Assembly (NCBI GenBank): GCA_964455905.1
Contig: CAYVYN010000001.1
Coordinates: 372,001 to 436,000, forward strand
Origin: CAIJXB01 sp964455905
Lineage (GTDB): Bacteria; Chlamydiota; Chlamydiia; Chlamydiales; Rhabdochlamydiaceae
Length of the DNA: 64,000 bases
Direction of reading: 5' to 3'
This document shows, one piece after another, positions 1 to 8,280 of this stretch (within the stretch, counting starts at the first letter, position 1; the number at the start of each line of letters is the position of its first letter). Both the position numbers and the translations under genes were made by a program. Below the pieces are notes generated by a model, which saw only the letters and a list, made by a program, of their open reading frames with translations, made no database searches and was not told where the DNA came from.

Positions 1-758
1 GGAATACAGGTCACCTTTTTACTACAGCCCAAACGTTTTGGCGTGAAGCCTTGATCCATGCACCTTCTTTTGTATCTTCTTTTGAGAAAATGGACGAAAT
101 TTCATTAGACTATGCTATTTTAGAGAAAAGCCAAAATGTTTTCGTTGTAAAGATGAATGGTCAATGGTCTGATGTAGGCTCTTGGGATAGTGTATATGAT
201 GTTTTGCCTAAACAACAGGATGGAAATGTCCAACTTGGAAACACAGTGTCTATCGAGTCTAAAAATTGTCTTTTTTCTTCTTCAAAGCGTGTAGTTGTTG
301 GCATCGGCTTAGAAGATTTGCTTGTTGTTGAAACTGAGGAAGCTGTTTTAGTTTGTAAAAAAGGTTTTTCTCAAAGAGTAAAAGAGGTAGCCCCAATAGA
401 TAGTTTAACATTTCTTCGGCCTTGGGGTTCTTATAAGGTTCTAGAAGAAACTGATACGTATAAGGTGAAAAAGATCTTTGTTTCACCGGGCAAACGCCTT
501 AGCCTTCAAATGCATTCTTATAGAAGTGAACACTGGGTTATTGTTAAAGGAGAAGCTTTTGTCGAAGTTGGAGAAAAAACTTTTTTTCTCAAAGAGAATG
601 AAAATGTATACATTCCTCCCCTTACAAAACATAGACTTTCCAATAAGGGAGGAGACCTTCTAGAGGTTGTAGAGGTTCAGATGGGAGAGCTTCTTGACGA
701 AGAAGATATTGTTCGATTTGAAGATGATTATGCAAGGCAAGTATGTGTTTTATGTTGA
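1..758 (+). CDS. manC: Mannose-1-phosphate guanylyltransferase / mannose-6-phosphate isomerase, C-terminal part
   Basis: The gene runs in from the left edge: the reading frame is open from base 3 (..NTGHLFTTAQTFWREA..), so the start lies outside the window. What is visible is the end of the nucleotidyltransferase domain, with the family block WSDVGSWDSVYD, followed by the type II phosphomannose isomerase cupin. The cupin shows RPWGSY, PGKRLSLQMH, the EHW motif, YIPPLTKHRL and a final RFEDDYAR, all typical of bifunctional ManC/AlgA/XanB proteins. The enzyme makes GDP-mannose in the cytoplasm for surface polysaccharide. The next gene, an O-antigen ligase-like membrane protein, overlaps its 3' end by 16 bases, so both probably belong to one polysaccharide operon. 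Identification is by motif recall. Confidence 0.88.
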   Translation, partial: NTGHLFTTAQTFWREALIHAPSFVSSFEKMDEISLDYAILEKSQNVFVVKMNGQWSDVGSWDSVYDVLPKQQDGNVQLGNTVSIESKNCLFSSSKRVVVGIGLEDLLVVETEEAVLVCKKGFSQRVKEVAPIDSLTFLRPWGSYKVLEETDTYKVKKIFVSPGKRLSLQMHSYRSEHWVIVKGEAFVEVGEKTFFLKENENVYIPPLTKHRLSNKGGDLLEVVEVQMGELLDEEDIVRFEDDYARQVCVLC

Positions 759-2026
759 AACGAATCTTTTTTTCCTTATCTCTTGCTAGTTTTTTTATTT
801 TTATTTCCATGGGGAACCTTTTTCGTTTTTTAGAAAATTCTCTATTTTCAGACAATCTGATTGTTTCAGAAGCATTGCTTTATTTTTTTTGTTTTGGGTC
901 TCTTTTTTTTGTCGTTATTCCTAAAAAAGCGTTTTTAAAACTTTTTTCATTCCTTCTTGTTGTGGTTTTTTCTTTTCTCTATGGATGCATGCTTAACGGT
1001 TTTGATCTTAGAGCTAGTCTTTACGCCCTAAGACTTATTTTATTTGGACTATCTTCTTACTCCCTAGCTTTGATTTGCTTAGAACTTTTCCAAGGAAGCG
1101 TCGAAAAATTCTTTTTCTTTTTATATAAAGCATATTTTTTAGGGGCCATCATTGGTTTTTTGCTTTATATAGTATTTCCTTCCTCTAGTCTTTTGTGGGA
1201 TGTTCTTGCGAATTATCATATTGGATTTCGTGGAGATCCACATGAAGGAAGATTTGTTTCTGTTTATTTTGACCCGAATTATTATTGCGCTATTGCGGGT
1301 TTTGCATTTTTGATTGCATCCTATCTTTATCAGGCAACGAAAAACCTATGGTATCTTTGTGGCTGCGGTGTTTTTTTTATTTCTGGGATTCTTACTTGGT
1401 CAAGAAGTGGTATCGTTCTTTTATGTTCAGTGCTTTTTTATAAAGTCTTTTTTGGAGTTTGTAAGGGTAGATATACTAAAAGAGGGCTTCTTTTGTGCAG
1501 TGTTTTTTGCCTAGGTATGCCGTTGTTTGTTCTATTTTACTTAGAGGATATGCAATTTTTTATCCATAGAACCCTTACTTTTTTTGAAGAAGATTCTGCT
1601 CTTTGTCGGTTAGAAACTTTTCGTTTAGGACTCGATCTTTTTTTTCAGAACCCTCTTTTGGGTGTGGGTCTTGGATTTTTGTACCAATATACACAGGGAC
1701 AGGTTTCTTTAAGCTCATTAGATTCTTCTTTACTATCTTTACTTGTACAAATAGGCCTTATCCCATTTTTACTAGCGAGTCTTTATGTAGTGTACAGAGG
1801 TATTGGCGTAATGAGTGTTAACTCTTTTTGGAAGCAAAGAAAGCATAATAATGATTTCTTCTCTTGGCTTATTTTTTATATAGGTATTGTAGTGATTTTT
1901 TCTTCACAGTTTAACAATATTCTTTTTTATCCTTTTTGGCTGCTACCACTCCTAACGACGTATGTTTTTATCGTTAGGAGTTTGTATTTAGAGCGTCAGT
2001 TACCTGTTAGTAAGACTGCCCAATAA
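743..2026 (+). CDS. O-antigen ligase / polymerase-like membrane protein
   Basis: A 427-residue, very hydrophobic protein with about ten to twelve predicted membrane segments. A larger hydrophilic loop in the middle holds FDPNYYCAIAGF and TWSRSGIVLL, and later NPLLGVGLGF. This layout matches the Wzy_C/O-antigen ligase superfamily, which joins or polymerises sugar chains on the periplasmic side of the inner membrane. The ATG at 743 has AAGG six bases upstream and overlaps the end of manC; an ATG at 752 is a less likely start. The manC neighbour supports a role in surface glycan assembly. Whether it is a ligase (WaaL) or a polymerase (Wzy) cannot be told from the sequence. A strong inverted repeat lies near its 3' end. 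Confidence 0.75.
   Translation: MCFMLKRIFFSLSLASFFIFISMGNLFRFLENSLFSDNLIVSEALLYFFCFGSLFFVVIPKKAFLKLFSFLLVVVFSFLYGCMLNGFDLRASLYALRLILFGLSSYSLALICLELFQGSVEKFFFFLYKAYFLGAIIGFLLYIVFPSSSLLWDVLANYHIGFRGDPHEGRFVSVYFDPNYYCAIAGFAFLIASYLYQATKNLWYLCGCGVFFISGILTWSRSGIVLLCSVLFYKVFFGVCKGRYTKRGLLLCSVFCLGMPLFVLFYLEDMQFFIHRTLTFFEEDSALCRLETFRLGLDLFFQNPLLGVGLGFLYQYTQGQVSLSSLDSSLLSLLVQIGLIPFLLASLYVVYRGIGVMSVNSFWKQRKHNNDFFSWLIFYIGIVVIFSSQFNNILFYPFWLLPLLTTYVFIVRSLYLERQLPVSKTAQ
1948..1981. terminator. Inverted repeat near the 3' end of the O-antigen ligase-like gene
   Basis: Two perfect 11-base arms (1948-1958 and 1971-1981, ACTCCTAACGA and its complement) enclose a 12-base loop. The hairpin lies inside the last 80 bases of the plus-strand gene, just before the convergent minus-strand genes. 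It is followed only by TTGTATTTA on the plus strand, so it is a weak candidate for a bidirectional terminator. It may instead only block readthrough or protect the 3' end. Confidence 0.35.
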
Positions 2027-2465
2027 GTCCAGCTACGTACTGCCCAATTGTAATGAGCGTACTGGAAAGTGAAACTAAATTAGATAGGTTGGTTCCATCT
2101 TGTGAGCTTTGTGTTTGTGCCGTTTGAACCGCTGTATCAGCATTACTTTGTCCCGTCTGACAAACAGCTGAATCGTTTTGGTACGTTTGGTTTAACACGT
2201 TAAATTCAGTTGTTTCACTACTACTCCATTCGGATCCTACGCTATTTGCGTAGTCGACAATGTCATCTGTATCGTTTTGAAGAACCGTAGTGGATTCGTC
2301 ATATTCTACAGTGAGAAGATCGGTTGCCAAAATGCTAGAATCAGAACTTGTTGATTGCTTTTCTCCCAATACTTCTTGACTGCGCACTGTCGCGTTTAAA
2401 AGAGTAAACTGGAAATTAGGTCTTGGGATTGAATTAATTACATCTGCACCTGGAATATCGACCAT
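2007..2465 (-). CDS. Unknown Ser/Thr/Gln-rich protein, paralogue of the gene upstream
   Basis: A 152-residue protein of unknown function with no signal peptide. It starts at ATG 2465 behind a good GGAGG. It aligns along its whole length with the neighbouring 148-residue protein: both have LLTVEY/LLSLEY with STTVL, then NVLNQTYQNDSAVCQ/NVINQQYQNDTATCQ, GQSNA.TAVQT, QDGTNLSN and a hydrophobic C-terminal segment (LITIGQYVAGLIG). It is strongly enriched in S, T, N, Q and D, with one cysteine in the YQND..CQ block. The hydrophobic C-terminus after a polar body could insert in a membrane. It is last in a three-gene minus-strand operon and overlaps the convergent O-antigen ligase-like gene by 20 bases. 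A role as a secreted or translocator-like protein is only a guess. Confidence 0.8.
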   Translation of the reverse strand: MVDIPGADVINSIPRPNFQFTLLNATVRSQEVLGEKQSTSSDSSILATDLLTVEYDESTTVLQNDTDDIVDYANSVGSEWSSSETTEFNVLNQTYQNDSAVCQTGQSNADTAVQTAQTQSSQDGTNLSNLVSLSSTLITIGQYVAGLIGQSY

Positions 2466-2488
2466 AATAATACCTCCGTTATTTTGCT

Positions 2489-2935
2489 TTAGGTAGCGTA
2501 CATGTTGGCAAGAATGCCAGACATATAATTGCCTATAGCTGTTAAAATATTAGACATCGAAAGAGCATTTGAAAGATTTGTTCCGTCTTGTCCTACTTGA
2601 TTTTCTGTTGTTTGCACTGCTGTGCTGGCATTACTTTGCCCTACTTGACAGGTGGCGGTATCGTTTTGATACTGCTGGTTGATCACGTTTAAATTAGTTG
2701 TATCAGAATCTGTCCAGCCGTTCGCATTGCCTTCTGCCACAGCATCATCAATTAAGGCCCCGTCTTCTTCTAATACCGTGGTTGAAATTTCGTATTCGAG
2801 ACTTAATAGATCCGATGCCAAGATTCCAGCTTCAGAGTCTGTTACCTGTTTTAAGGTAAGAACATCTTGGGTTCTTGCTGTGGAATCTACTAAAGCTATT
2901 TGGTAATTTACCCGATGAATTGGTTGGAAATTCAT
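2489..2935 (-). CDS. Unknown Ser/Thr/Gln-rich protein, paralogue of the gene downstream
   Basis: A 148-residue protein starting at ATG 2935, with GGAT about seven bases upstream. A longer reading frame to 2983 would overlap the preceding gene and has no ribosome binding site, so it is not preferred. It is a tandem paralogue of the 152-residue protein that follows: it has the same order of blocks (RTQDVL, ILASDLLSLEYE, STTVLEEDG, NVINQQYQND, GQSNASTAVQT, GQDGTNLSN) and the same hydrophobic end (ILTAIGNYMSGIL). The stop of the 352-residue gene lies 14 bases upstream, so the three genes are probably co-transcribed. Function is unknown. Confidence 0.8.
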   Translation of the reverse strand: MNFQPIHRVNYQIALVDSTARTQDVLTLKQVTDSEAGILASDLLSLEYEISTTVLEEDGALIDDAVAEGNANGWTDSDTTNLNVINQQYQNDTATCQVGQSNASTAVQTTENQVGQDGTNLSNALSMSNILTAIGNYMSGILANMYAT

Positions 2936-2949
2936 AATAACATCCTGGT

Positions 2950-4008
2950 TTATACTATTTGTTTTTTTACCATAGAAGAACACTGTTGCTGCTGGCTAGA
3001 TTGAATACTGTTAGTGATCCCGTAGTATTGATCTATTTCTTGTATTTGGAAGTTTTCAATTGTTTGCGCTGAGGTCGCTACTGTTTGCACAGCCTGCGTT
3101 CCTTGGTTAAAAGCAGATTGAATCGAGTTAGGGTCTGTGTAGACAAGTGGTGCGTTAGTAGATCCATAGGTGGCATCTAAACTCGAAGCACCATAAGGTT
3201 GTGTCCATACAAGCGTGGCGCTGGCTATGTTATCTAGTTCTTCATTAAGCCAACTACTGGATACAGTTTTACTTTCACCGGAGTTGTATATATCGATGAT
3301 ATCTTGCATCGCGCTATTAATTTGATCCTTTCCTTCTGTCCCAAGAGGAGTGATGTCCCCCCAGATACGGGTATCTGTTAAAAAAGCAAGTACACTGGGC
3401 TCTACAATATTTTCTGTGATAGATTCCCCTGTAAAAGGGTTGGTGATAGTGCGATTTACTATAAAACTATAGTTATATCGTGAAGAGTCGTTGGCTCCAG
3501 TGGTATATCCAGTTAAAGACATGACTCCAGAAAACAGATCTTGTTTTTCTGTTTCTGTAGCAGTCGTTGCGCAGCCTGTTGTTTCACAGGTAACCCCATT
3601 CGTGTTACTCCAAGAGGCTGAAGAGAGTGCATTAAATGCATTTTGACCTTGGGCTAAGAAATCAGAAACATCAGAAGAAAGATCTTGTATAGAGGCTTGC
3701 TCTGCGATCTGATCACCTAAAAAGTCAGACACGATCGGTAGATACTGAGCCGTGATGATAATCATGATTCTTCCATAAATTTGTGATTTTTCTTCAGCGC
3801 TAATATCTCCTTGATTCGCAGCATCTACAAGAAGCCCTATTTCGTTAGAGATAAAATCCCATTTAAATGAGTCGACTACTTGTAAATTCGTAGAATTGAG
3901 CTGAACGTTTGCGTCTTCTTGTAGCTGGGCGTATAGAGAAGAATTGTCTGGAATACTAGACCCTTCTGGAAAGGTGAAGTAAATGTATTGTGATGACGAC
4001 GAGCTCAT
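2950..4008 (-). CDS. Unknown secreted-type protein, first gene of the AVQT cluster
   Basis: A 352-residue protein of unknown function, starting at ATG 4008 behind AGGAG. The N-terminus begins M-S-S-S-S-S-Q and is polar, with no Sec signal peptide; such starts are common but not diagnostic in type III secretion substrates. It is rich in S, T, N, Q and A and has a few cysteines (CETTGC around residue 140). Near the C-terminus it has NQGTQAVQTVATSAQ, which resembles the SNA.TAVQT block of the two small proteins encoded directly after it, so the three appear related in part. It may be a chlamydia-specific secreted or translocator-like protein. That is inference from composition and context only. 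Confidence 0.8.
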   Translation of the reverse strand: MSSSSSQYIYFTFPEGSSIPDNSSLYAQLQEDANVQLNSTNLQVVDSFKWDFISNEIGLLVDAANQGDISAEEKSQIYGRIMIIITAQYLPIVSDFLGDQIAEQASIQDLSSDVSDFLAQGQNAFNALSSASWSNTNGVTCETTGCATTATETEKQDLFSGVMSLTGYTTGANDSSRYNYSFIVNRTITNPFTGESITENIVEPSVLAFLTDTRIWGDITPLGTEGKDQINSAMQDIIDIYNSGESKTVSSSWLNEELDNIASATLVWTQPYGASSLDATYGSTNAPLVYTDPNSIQSAFNQGTQAVQTVATSAQTIENFQIQEIDQYYGITNSIQSSQQQQCSSMVKKQIV

Positions 4009-4162
4009 GTTGTGATTCTCCTGTATGGATTAACTTAAAGCTCAATAGTAACTTATATTTATTAAAGTTTTTTAAAGATGATAGTTTTGTTTTTTATTTT
4101 TTGTTTGTAAGTTTAAACAGCTTAGCTATTTGTGTTTTTTATTTTGAAAGTAAATTTTGTTT

Positions 4163-5509
4163 TTATTCCTTTAGGACATTCTGAATGTATTCTATGAATT
4201 CTTTCAGTGGGGCGTTTTCTTTATTAGAGAGGATGATTATGACGTTTTTAGTTGAAAGACTTGTTTTAAGAAACGAAGAGAACCCTTCCAAGCTTCCAAA
4301 ATGATAAAAAAAGTATCCGAGTTTTGTAGGATCCGAGAGAAAAACCCCATATCCATAATAGATTAAGGGAGTTTTGGAGTGCAGTTCCGAAAAAGGTAGG
4401 CAGCACTCTTCTAGAGGAATTGACTTTTTTTGCGGTAGGTGAAGGGGAATGGCCGATCCATGAAATAACTTTTTTCGAGAATCTGCTGAAAGCAACACAT
4501 CTGAAAAAAGCATTTTATTCCATTTTAGGAGGTCTTCTGTTGTAGAGTAAATTCCTCCGCCGGCATAAGCATTCAAAAGATTGTTTTTTTGATTAGTCAC
4601 AGCTTCTACTGTCTTTGAGTTATTTTCACGATATCCAGTAGCTAAATTTTCTAATTGAGAGCTATTTCCATAGCCAGAGTTTTTCATGTCAGAAGGAAAA
4701 AAAATTTCGTTTTGTATAAACTCTCTGTAGGATTGGCTTGCTACATTTTCTATGATAGCTCCGAGAAGAACATAGCCACAGTTACTGTAATGCCAAGCTG
4801 TTCCGGGTTTAAAAAGAAGCGGTTTTTCAAAGAAGAGGTTGATTAACTGCTCTACTGTTTGAGACTCTTTTTTCAACATAAAGATAGCCTCATCAAAGTC
4901 AGCTATCCCAGAAGAATGGTTGAGTAATTGATGAATCGTGACTGTATCCCATAGTTGACTATATAAATGAGTAGGAAGATGTTTTTTTATAGGGTCGCCT
5001 ATAGATAAAGATCCTTGTTGTTCAAGAAGAAGTAGAGCTACTGCTGTGAATTGTTTTGAAAGAGCCCCTATAGGAAAAATGGTTTGTTCTGTTATTTCCT
5101 CCCCCTGGTCGTTTGCTAGACCATAGCCTTTATGTAAAAGAATTTTTCCTTGTTTTATAATTAAAACAGACCCGCTGAATCCTTTTTTTTCGAATTGTTT
5201 TTGAAAAAAAAGAAAAAGAGATTTTTCCTTGTCTTCATCTAGTTCTTCAGAGCTAAGAAATTTTTGATAGCAAGTAGAGATTTTTTCTTCTGTATTAAAA
5301 TCAGATAATGTCGCTTGAAAGGTTTCTACTGTGTCAAACGACATTCCGTTTAGACTACGAATAAGCGTTTGGATGACAGGAGAGTTTTCACTTGAAGAGA
5401 GCTTATAGCTTTTTTGATTAATAAAAACACCGGGTTCGTCCATCAAATTTTCCTGTAGCTTTAAAGGATAATTATTATTGCCACAGGAAAAATCTAGATT
5501 GAACGTCAT
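4163..5509 (-). CDS. Beta-lactamase-family serine hydrolase relative lacking the catalytic serine
   Basis: A 448-residue protein starting at ATG 5509 with AAGG upstream. Residues from about 100 on have the class C beta-lactamase/DD-peptidase fold signature: SGSVLIIKQGKILLHKGYG, then GALSKQFTAVALLLLEQ (149-165), the second motif Y241-S-N243 and the third motif H403-F-G. In the family the first motif is S-x-x-K. Here the position three before Lys152 is Ala149 (codon GCT), so the nucleophile is missing. The protein is probably a binding or regulatory pseudoenzyme rather than an active esterase or peptidase. The first 100 residues are not recognised and there is no clear signal peptide. It starts 10 bases after topA and is probably co-transcribed with it. 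Confidence 0.8.
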   Translation of the reverse strand: MTFNLDFSCGNNNYPLKLQENLMDEPGVFINQKSYKLSSSENSPVIQTLIRSLNGMSFDTVETFQATLSDFNTEEKISTCYQKFLSSEELDEDKEKSLFLFFQKQFEKKGFSGSVLIIKQGKILLHKGYGLANDQGEEITEQTIFPIGALSKQFTAVALLLLEQQGSLSIGDPIKKHLPTHLYSQLWDTVTIHQLLNHSSGIADFDEAIFMLKKESQTVEQLINLFFEKPLLFKPGTAWHYSNCGYVLLGAIIENVASQSYREFIQNEIFFPSDMKNSGYGNSSQLENLATGYRENNSKTVEAVTNQKNNLLNAYAGGGIYSTTEDLLKWNKMLFSDVLLSADSRKKLFHGSAIPLHLPQKKSIPLEECCLPFSELHSKTPLIYYGYGVFLSDPTKLGYFFYHFGSLEGFSSFLKTSLSTKNVIIILSNKENAPLKEFIEYIQNVLKE

Positions 5510-5519
5510 TTTAGACCTT

Positions 5520-8111
5520 TTAGTCAGGCTTTATTACGTGTTTGTTTAAGATCCCGGATAATTTCATCATGTCAATTGGCTCTTTAGATCCAAAAACTTT
5601 TTCAAGAACGTTGTCTGGATTAATGAGCCGTTTGTTTTTGGGATCTTGGCAGTTATGCATTTTGATATATTCCCACATTTTCTTTACCATTTCGGGTCTA
5701 GAAACGGGTTCACTTCCAATCGCAGCAGAAAGTTCTGGGGAAAGAGAAAAACTTTGTTGTTTTCTAGGTGTTTTTTCTTTTGTAGAGGCTTTTTTGGCTG
5801 TTTTTTTAGACGAACTTTTTTTCGTGATCGTTTTTTCTTTTGTTGCTTTTCCCTTTGCTTTTGTTTTTTTCTTAGAAACGTAGGGAGTTTTTGGATGGTT
5901 ATTATATTTTTCAGGAAGTTGATCCAAGGAATTGGCGATTACGTCACAATCAGGGTAGTTACTGCAAGAGTAAAATATTTTACCAAATCGAGATTTTCTC
6001 GGAGTAATTAACCCATCACATCCAATTGCAGGACAAGGAGACTCTCCTTCTAAAGGTTCTTCCCCTTTTTTAGGAATATTTACAATCCCTTTGCAGGTAG
6101 GGTAGTCGCTACAACCTAAAAAAGCACCAAAAGAGCCGAAGCGGAGTTTCATCTCTTTAGAGCATTTAGGACAAGGTTGTTCCCAGTCAAAATCTGGATT
6201 GTATTCCATTTTATCAAAGTCTAATGCCTCTATTGGTGCCGTATATGCACACGTAGGATAATTAGAACATCCATAAAAATATTTTTTTCTGGCCCAGATT
6301 TTTTGTAAGGGGGATTGGCAAAGAGGGCATGGTTTATCTGTTGTTAATTTAGGAACAAATGCATCTTTTTCTGCTAAGGTCACAAGAGGTTCAAAAACAG
6401 TCCAGAATTCTTTAAGCAGTTCTCTCCAATTTTTTTTGTCTTCTCCAACTCTTTCAAGTTCGTCTTCCATCGCAGAAGTAAAACCAATGTCCATAATCAT
6501 TTTAAAATTGGTCTCTAGCATTTGGGCTATGATTTTTCCAAGTTCTGTCGGTTTTAGTGTCCCCTTTTCTTTGGTTGTGTAATCCCTGCTTTGGATTTTA
6601 TTCATGATAGCTGCGTAGGTAGACGGTCTGCCAATTCCAGATTTTTCGAGTTCTTTGACTAACGATGCTTCTGTAAAGCGTGGAGGCGGTCTAGTAAAAG
6701 ATTGCTCTTGATCTATCTTAACAAGATGTAGAGAGCTTCCTTCGACTAACGAAGGGAGTAAATCTTCTTTTCCTTCTTTGTCTTCTGCGTTGTCGATTTT
6801 TTCTTCGTAGACAGCCAAAAAACCTTGGAACTTCAAAGTGGAGCCTGTCGCTCTTAGAATAATCCCTTTTACTGCTTCAATATCGCATGATACAGTATCA
6901 TATATAGCTGAAGTCATCTGAGAGGCAAGTGTTCTTTTCCAAATTAAAGAGTAGAGTTTGTACTGATCGTCAGAAAGGAAAGAGCGGATAGAGTCTGGCG
7001 TATGGGGTATTGTTGTGGGTCTAATAGCTTCGTGGGCATCTTGCGCATTTTTTTTAAGAGAAAATTGTCTTGGTTCCTCTGGAAGGAATTCTTTTCCAAA
7101 AGTTGTGAGGATATACTTTCTTGCACTAGTTAGGGCTTCAGGCGAAAGCCGGACGGAGTCGGTTCTCATATAGGTAATAAGACCTTCTGTTCCCTCGTTG
7201 CCAAGATCAATACCTTCATAAAGACTCTGAGCGACACTCATTGTTCTTGCAGCAGAAAAACCAAAGTGACGGCTAGCTTCTTGCTGAAGCGTTGAGGTAA
7301 TAAATGGCGCAACGGGATTTCTTCTTTTTTCTTTTTTTTCTACAGAGTTAATTTTGTAGGTTGCTGATTTTAGTCGATTTGCAATTTTTTCTGCTGACTC
7401 TTGATTTGGAATCGTAATCGTGTTTTTGTTTTCTGTAGTTTCTTTTTCTATTCTGCTTCCATCTACTGAGTAAAGATGGGCAAAAAAGGACTTTTCTTCA
7501 GGAGCCGTTTGTAAGTGGGCTCCTAAATTCCAGTATTCCACCGGAATAAAAGCCTCTATTTGACTTTCTCTATCTACTACCATTTTTAAAGCAACAGACT
7601 GTACCCTTCCTGCTGAAAGTCCTCCATCCCCAGACCCTTGTACCCGTCTCATCAAAATAGGAGATATTTTATAACCCACGATTCTATCTAATAGACGTCT
7701 TGCTTGCTGCGCATTAACAAGGGGCATATCAATATCTCTTGGATGTTTCAACGCCTCATGAATCGCATCTTTCGTAAATTCGTTAAAAGTAACTCGTTTA
7801 ATAGGGGTTTTGGGAGGTAATATAGCGGCAATATGCCAGGCAATAGCTTCTCCTTCTCTATCAGGGTCGGGAGATAGATAAACCATATCCGCTGATTTAG
7901 CTGCTTTTTTTAGGTTGTCGATGACTTCTTTCTTATCGCTCATAATGGCGTATTCAGGCTCAAAGTCATTCTCAATGTCTATGCCAAGTCCTTTTTTGGG
8001 AAGATCTCTTATATGTCCAATAGAAGATTCGAATAGAAATTTATCCCCTAAAATTTTTTTAAGAGTCTTTGTTTTAGTAGGAGACTCTACAATAATCAGT
8101 ATTTTTGTCAT
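5520..8111 (-). CDS. topA: DNA topoisomerase I with C-terminal SWIB domain
   Basis: An 863-residue type IA topoisomerase, which relaxes negative supercoils through a covalent tyrosine-DNA link. The TOPRIM domain is at the N-terminus (ILIIVESPTKTKTL, then DPDREGEAIAWH), and the active-site tyrosine is Tyr314 in GLITYMRTDS. Three C4 zinc modules follow (CPLC..CSNYPTC, CPKC..CSDYPTC, CPAIGC..CSNYPDC), then a lysine-rich linker of about 50 residues. The last 74 residues (790-863) form a SWIB/MDM2 domain ending DMMKLSGILNKHVIKPD. The TopA-SWIB fusion is a known chlamydial trait. The ATG at 8111 has AAGG six bases upstream. Confidence 0.97.
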   Translation of the reverse strand: MTKILIIVESPTKTKTLKKILGDKFLFESSIGHIRDLPKKGLGIDIENDFEPEYAIMSDKKEVIDNLKKAAKSADMVYLSPDPDREGEAIAWHIAAILPPKTPIKRVTFNEFTKDAIHEALKHPRDIDMPLVNAQQARRLLDRIVGYKISPILMRRVQGSGDGGLSAGRVQSVALKMVVDRESQIEAFIPVEYWNLGAHLQTAPEEKSFFAHLYSVDGSRIEKETTENKNTITIPNQESAEKIANRLKSATYKINSVEKKEKRRNPVAPFITSTLQQEASRHFGFSAARTMSVAQSLYEGIDLGNEGTEGLITYMRTDSVRLSPEALTSARKYILTTFGKEFLPEEPRQFSLKKNAQDAHEAIRPTTIPHTPDSIRSFLSDDQYKLYSLIWKRTLASQMTSAIYDTVSCDIEAVKGIILRATGSTLKFQGFLAVYEEKIDNAEDKEGKEDLLPSLVEGSSLHLVKIDQEQSFTRPPPRFTEASLVKELEKSGIGRPSTYAAIMNKIQSRDYTTKEKGTLKPTELGKIIAQMLETNFKMIMDIGFTSAMEDELERVGEDKKNWRELLKEFWTVFEPLVTLAEKDAFVPKLTTDKPCPLCQSPLQKIWARKKYFYGCSNYPTCAYTAPIEALDFDKMEYNPDFDWEQPCPKCSKEMKLRFGSFGAFLGCSDYPTCKGIVNIPKKGEEPLEGESPCPAIGCDGLITPRKSRFGKIFYSCSNYPDCDVIANSLDQLPEKYNNHPKTPYVSKKKTKAKGKATKEKTITKKSSSKKTAKKASTKEKTPRKQQSFSLSPELSAAIGSEPVSRPEMVKKMWEYIKMHNCQDPKNKRLINPDNVLEKVFGSKEPIDMMKLSGILNKHVIKPD

Positions 8112-8280
8112 TTATTGCCTTGGCACGTTAAGGAGTGTTTTTCTCAAAAGGGATATCATCTTTTTCTGATTTTACACAAGAAACTCCTTTAGTTTATGTC
8201 GAATTTTCATCTAAATCTCTTGATTGAACCTTTAATAATAGAGTAAACTTACAGAAAAAAATAAAAAAGAAGTTTTTTTT

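Noticed and set aside
5520..8111. TopA-SWIB fusion as a new discovery
   Set aside because: This fusion is established in chlamydiae, so it is a lineage marker and not novel.
8100..8280. Sigma-54 promoter (TGGCAC...) near 8118
   Set aside because: TGGCAC is present but the second box TTGCA is missing at the required spacing.
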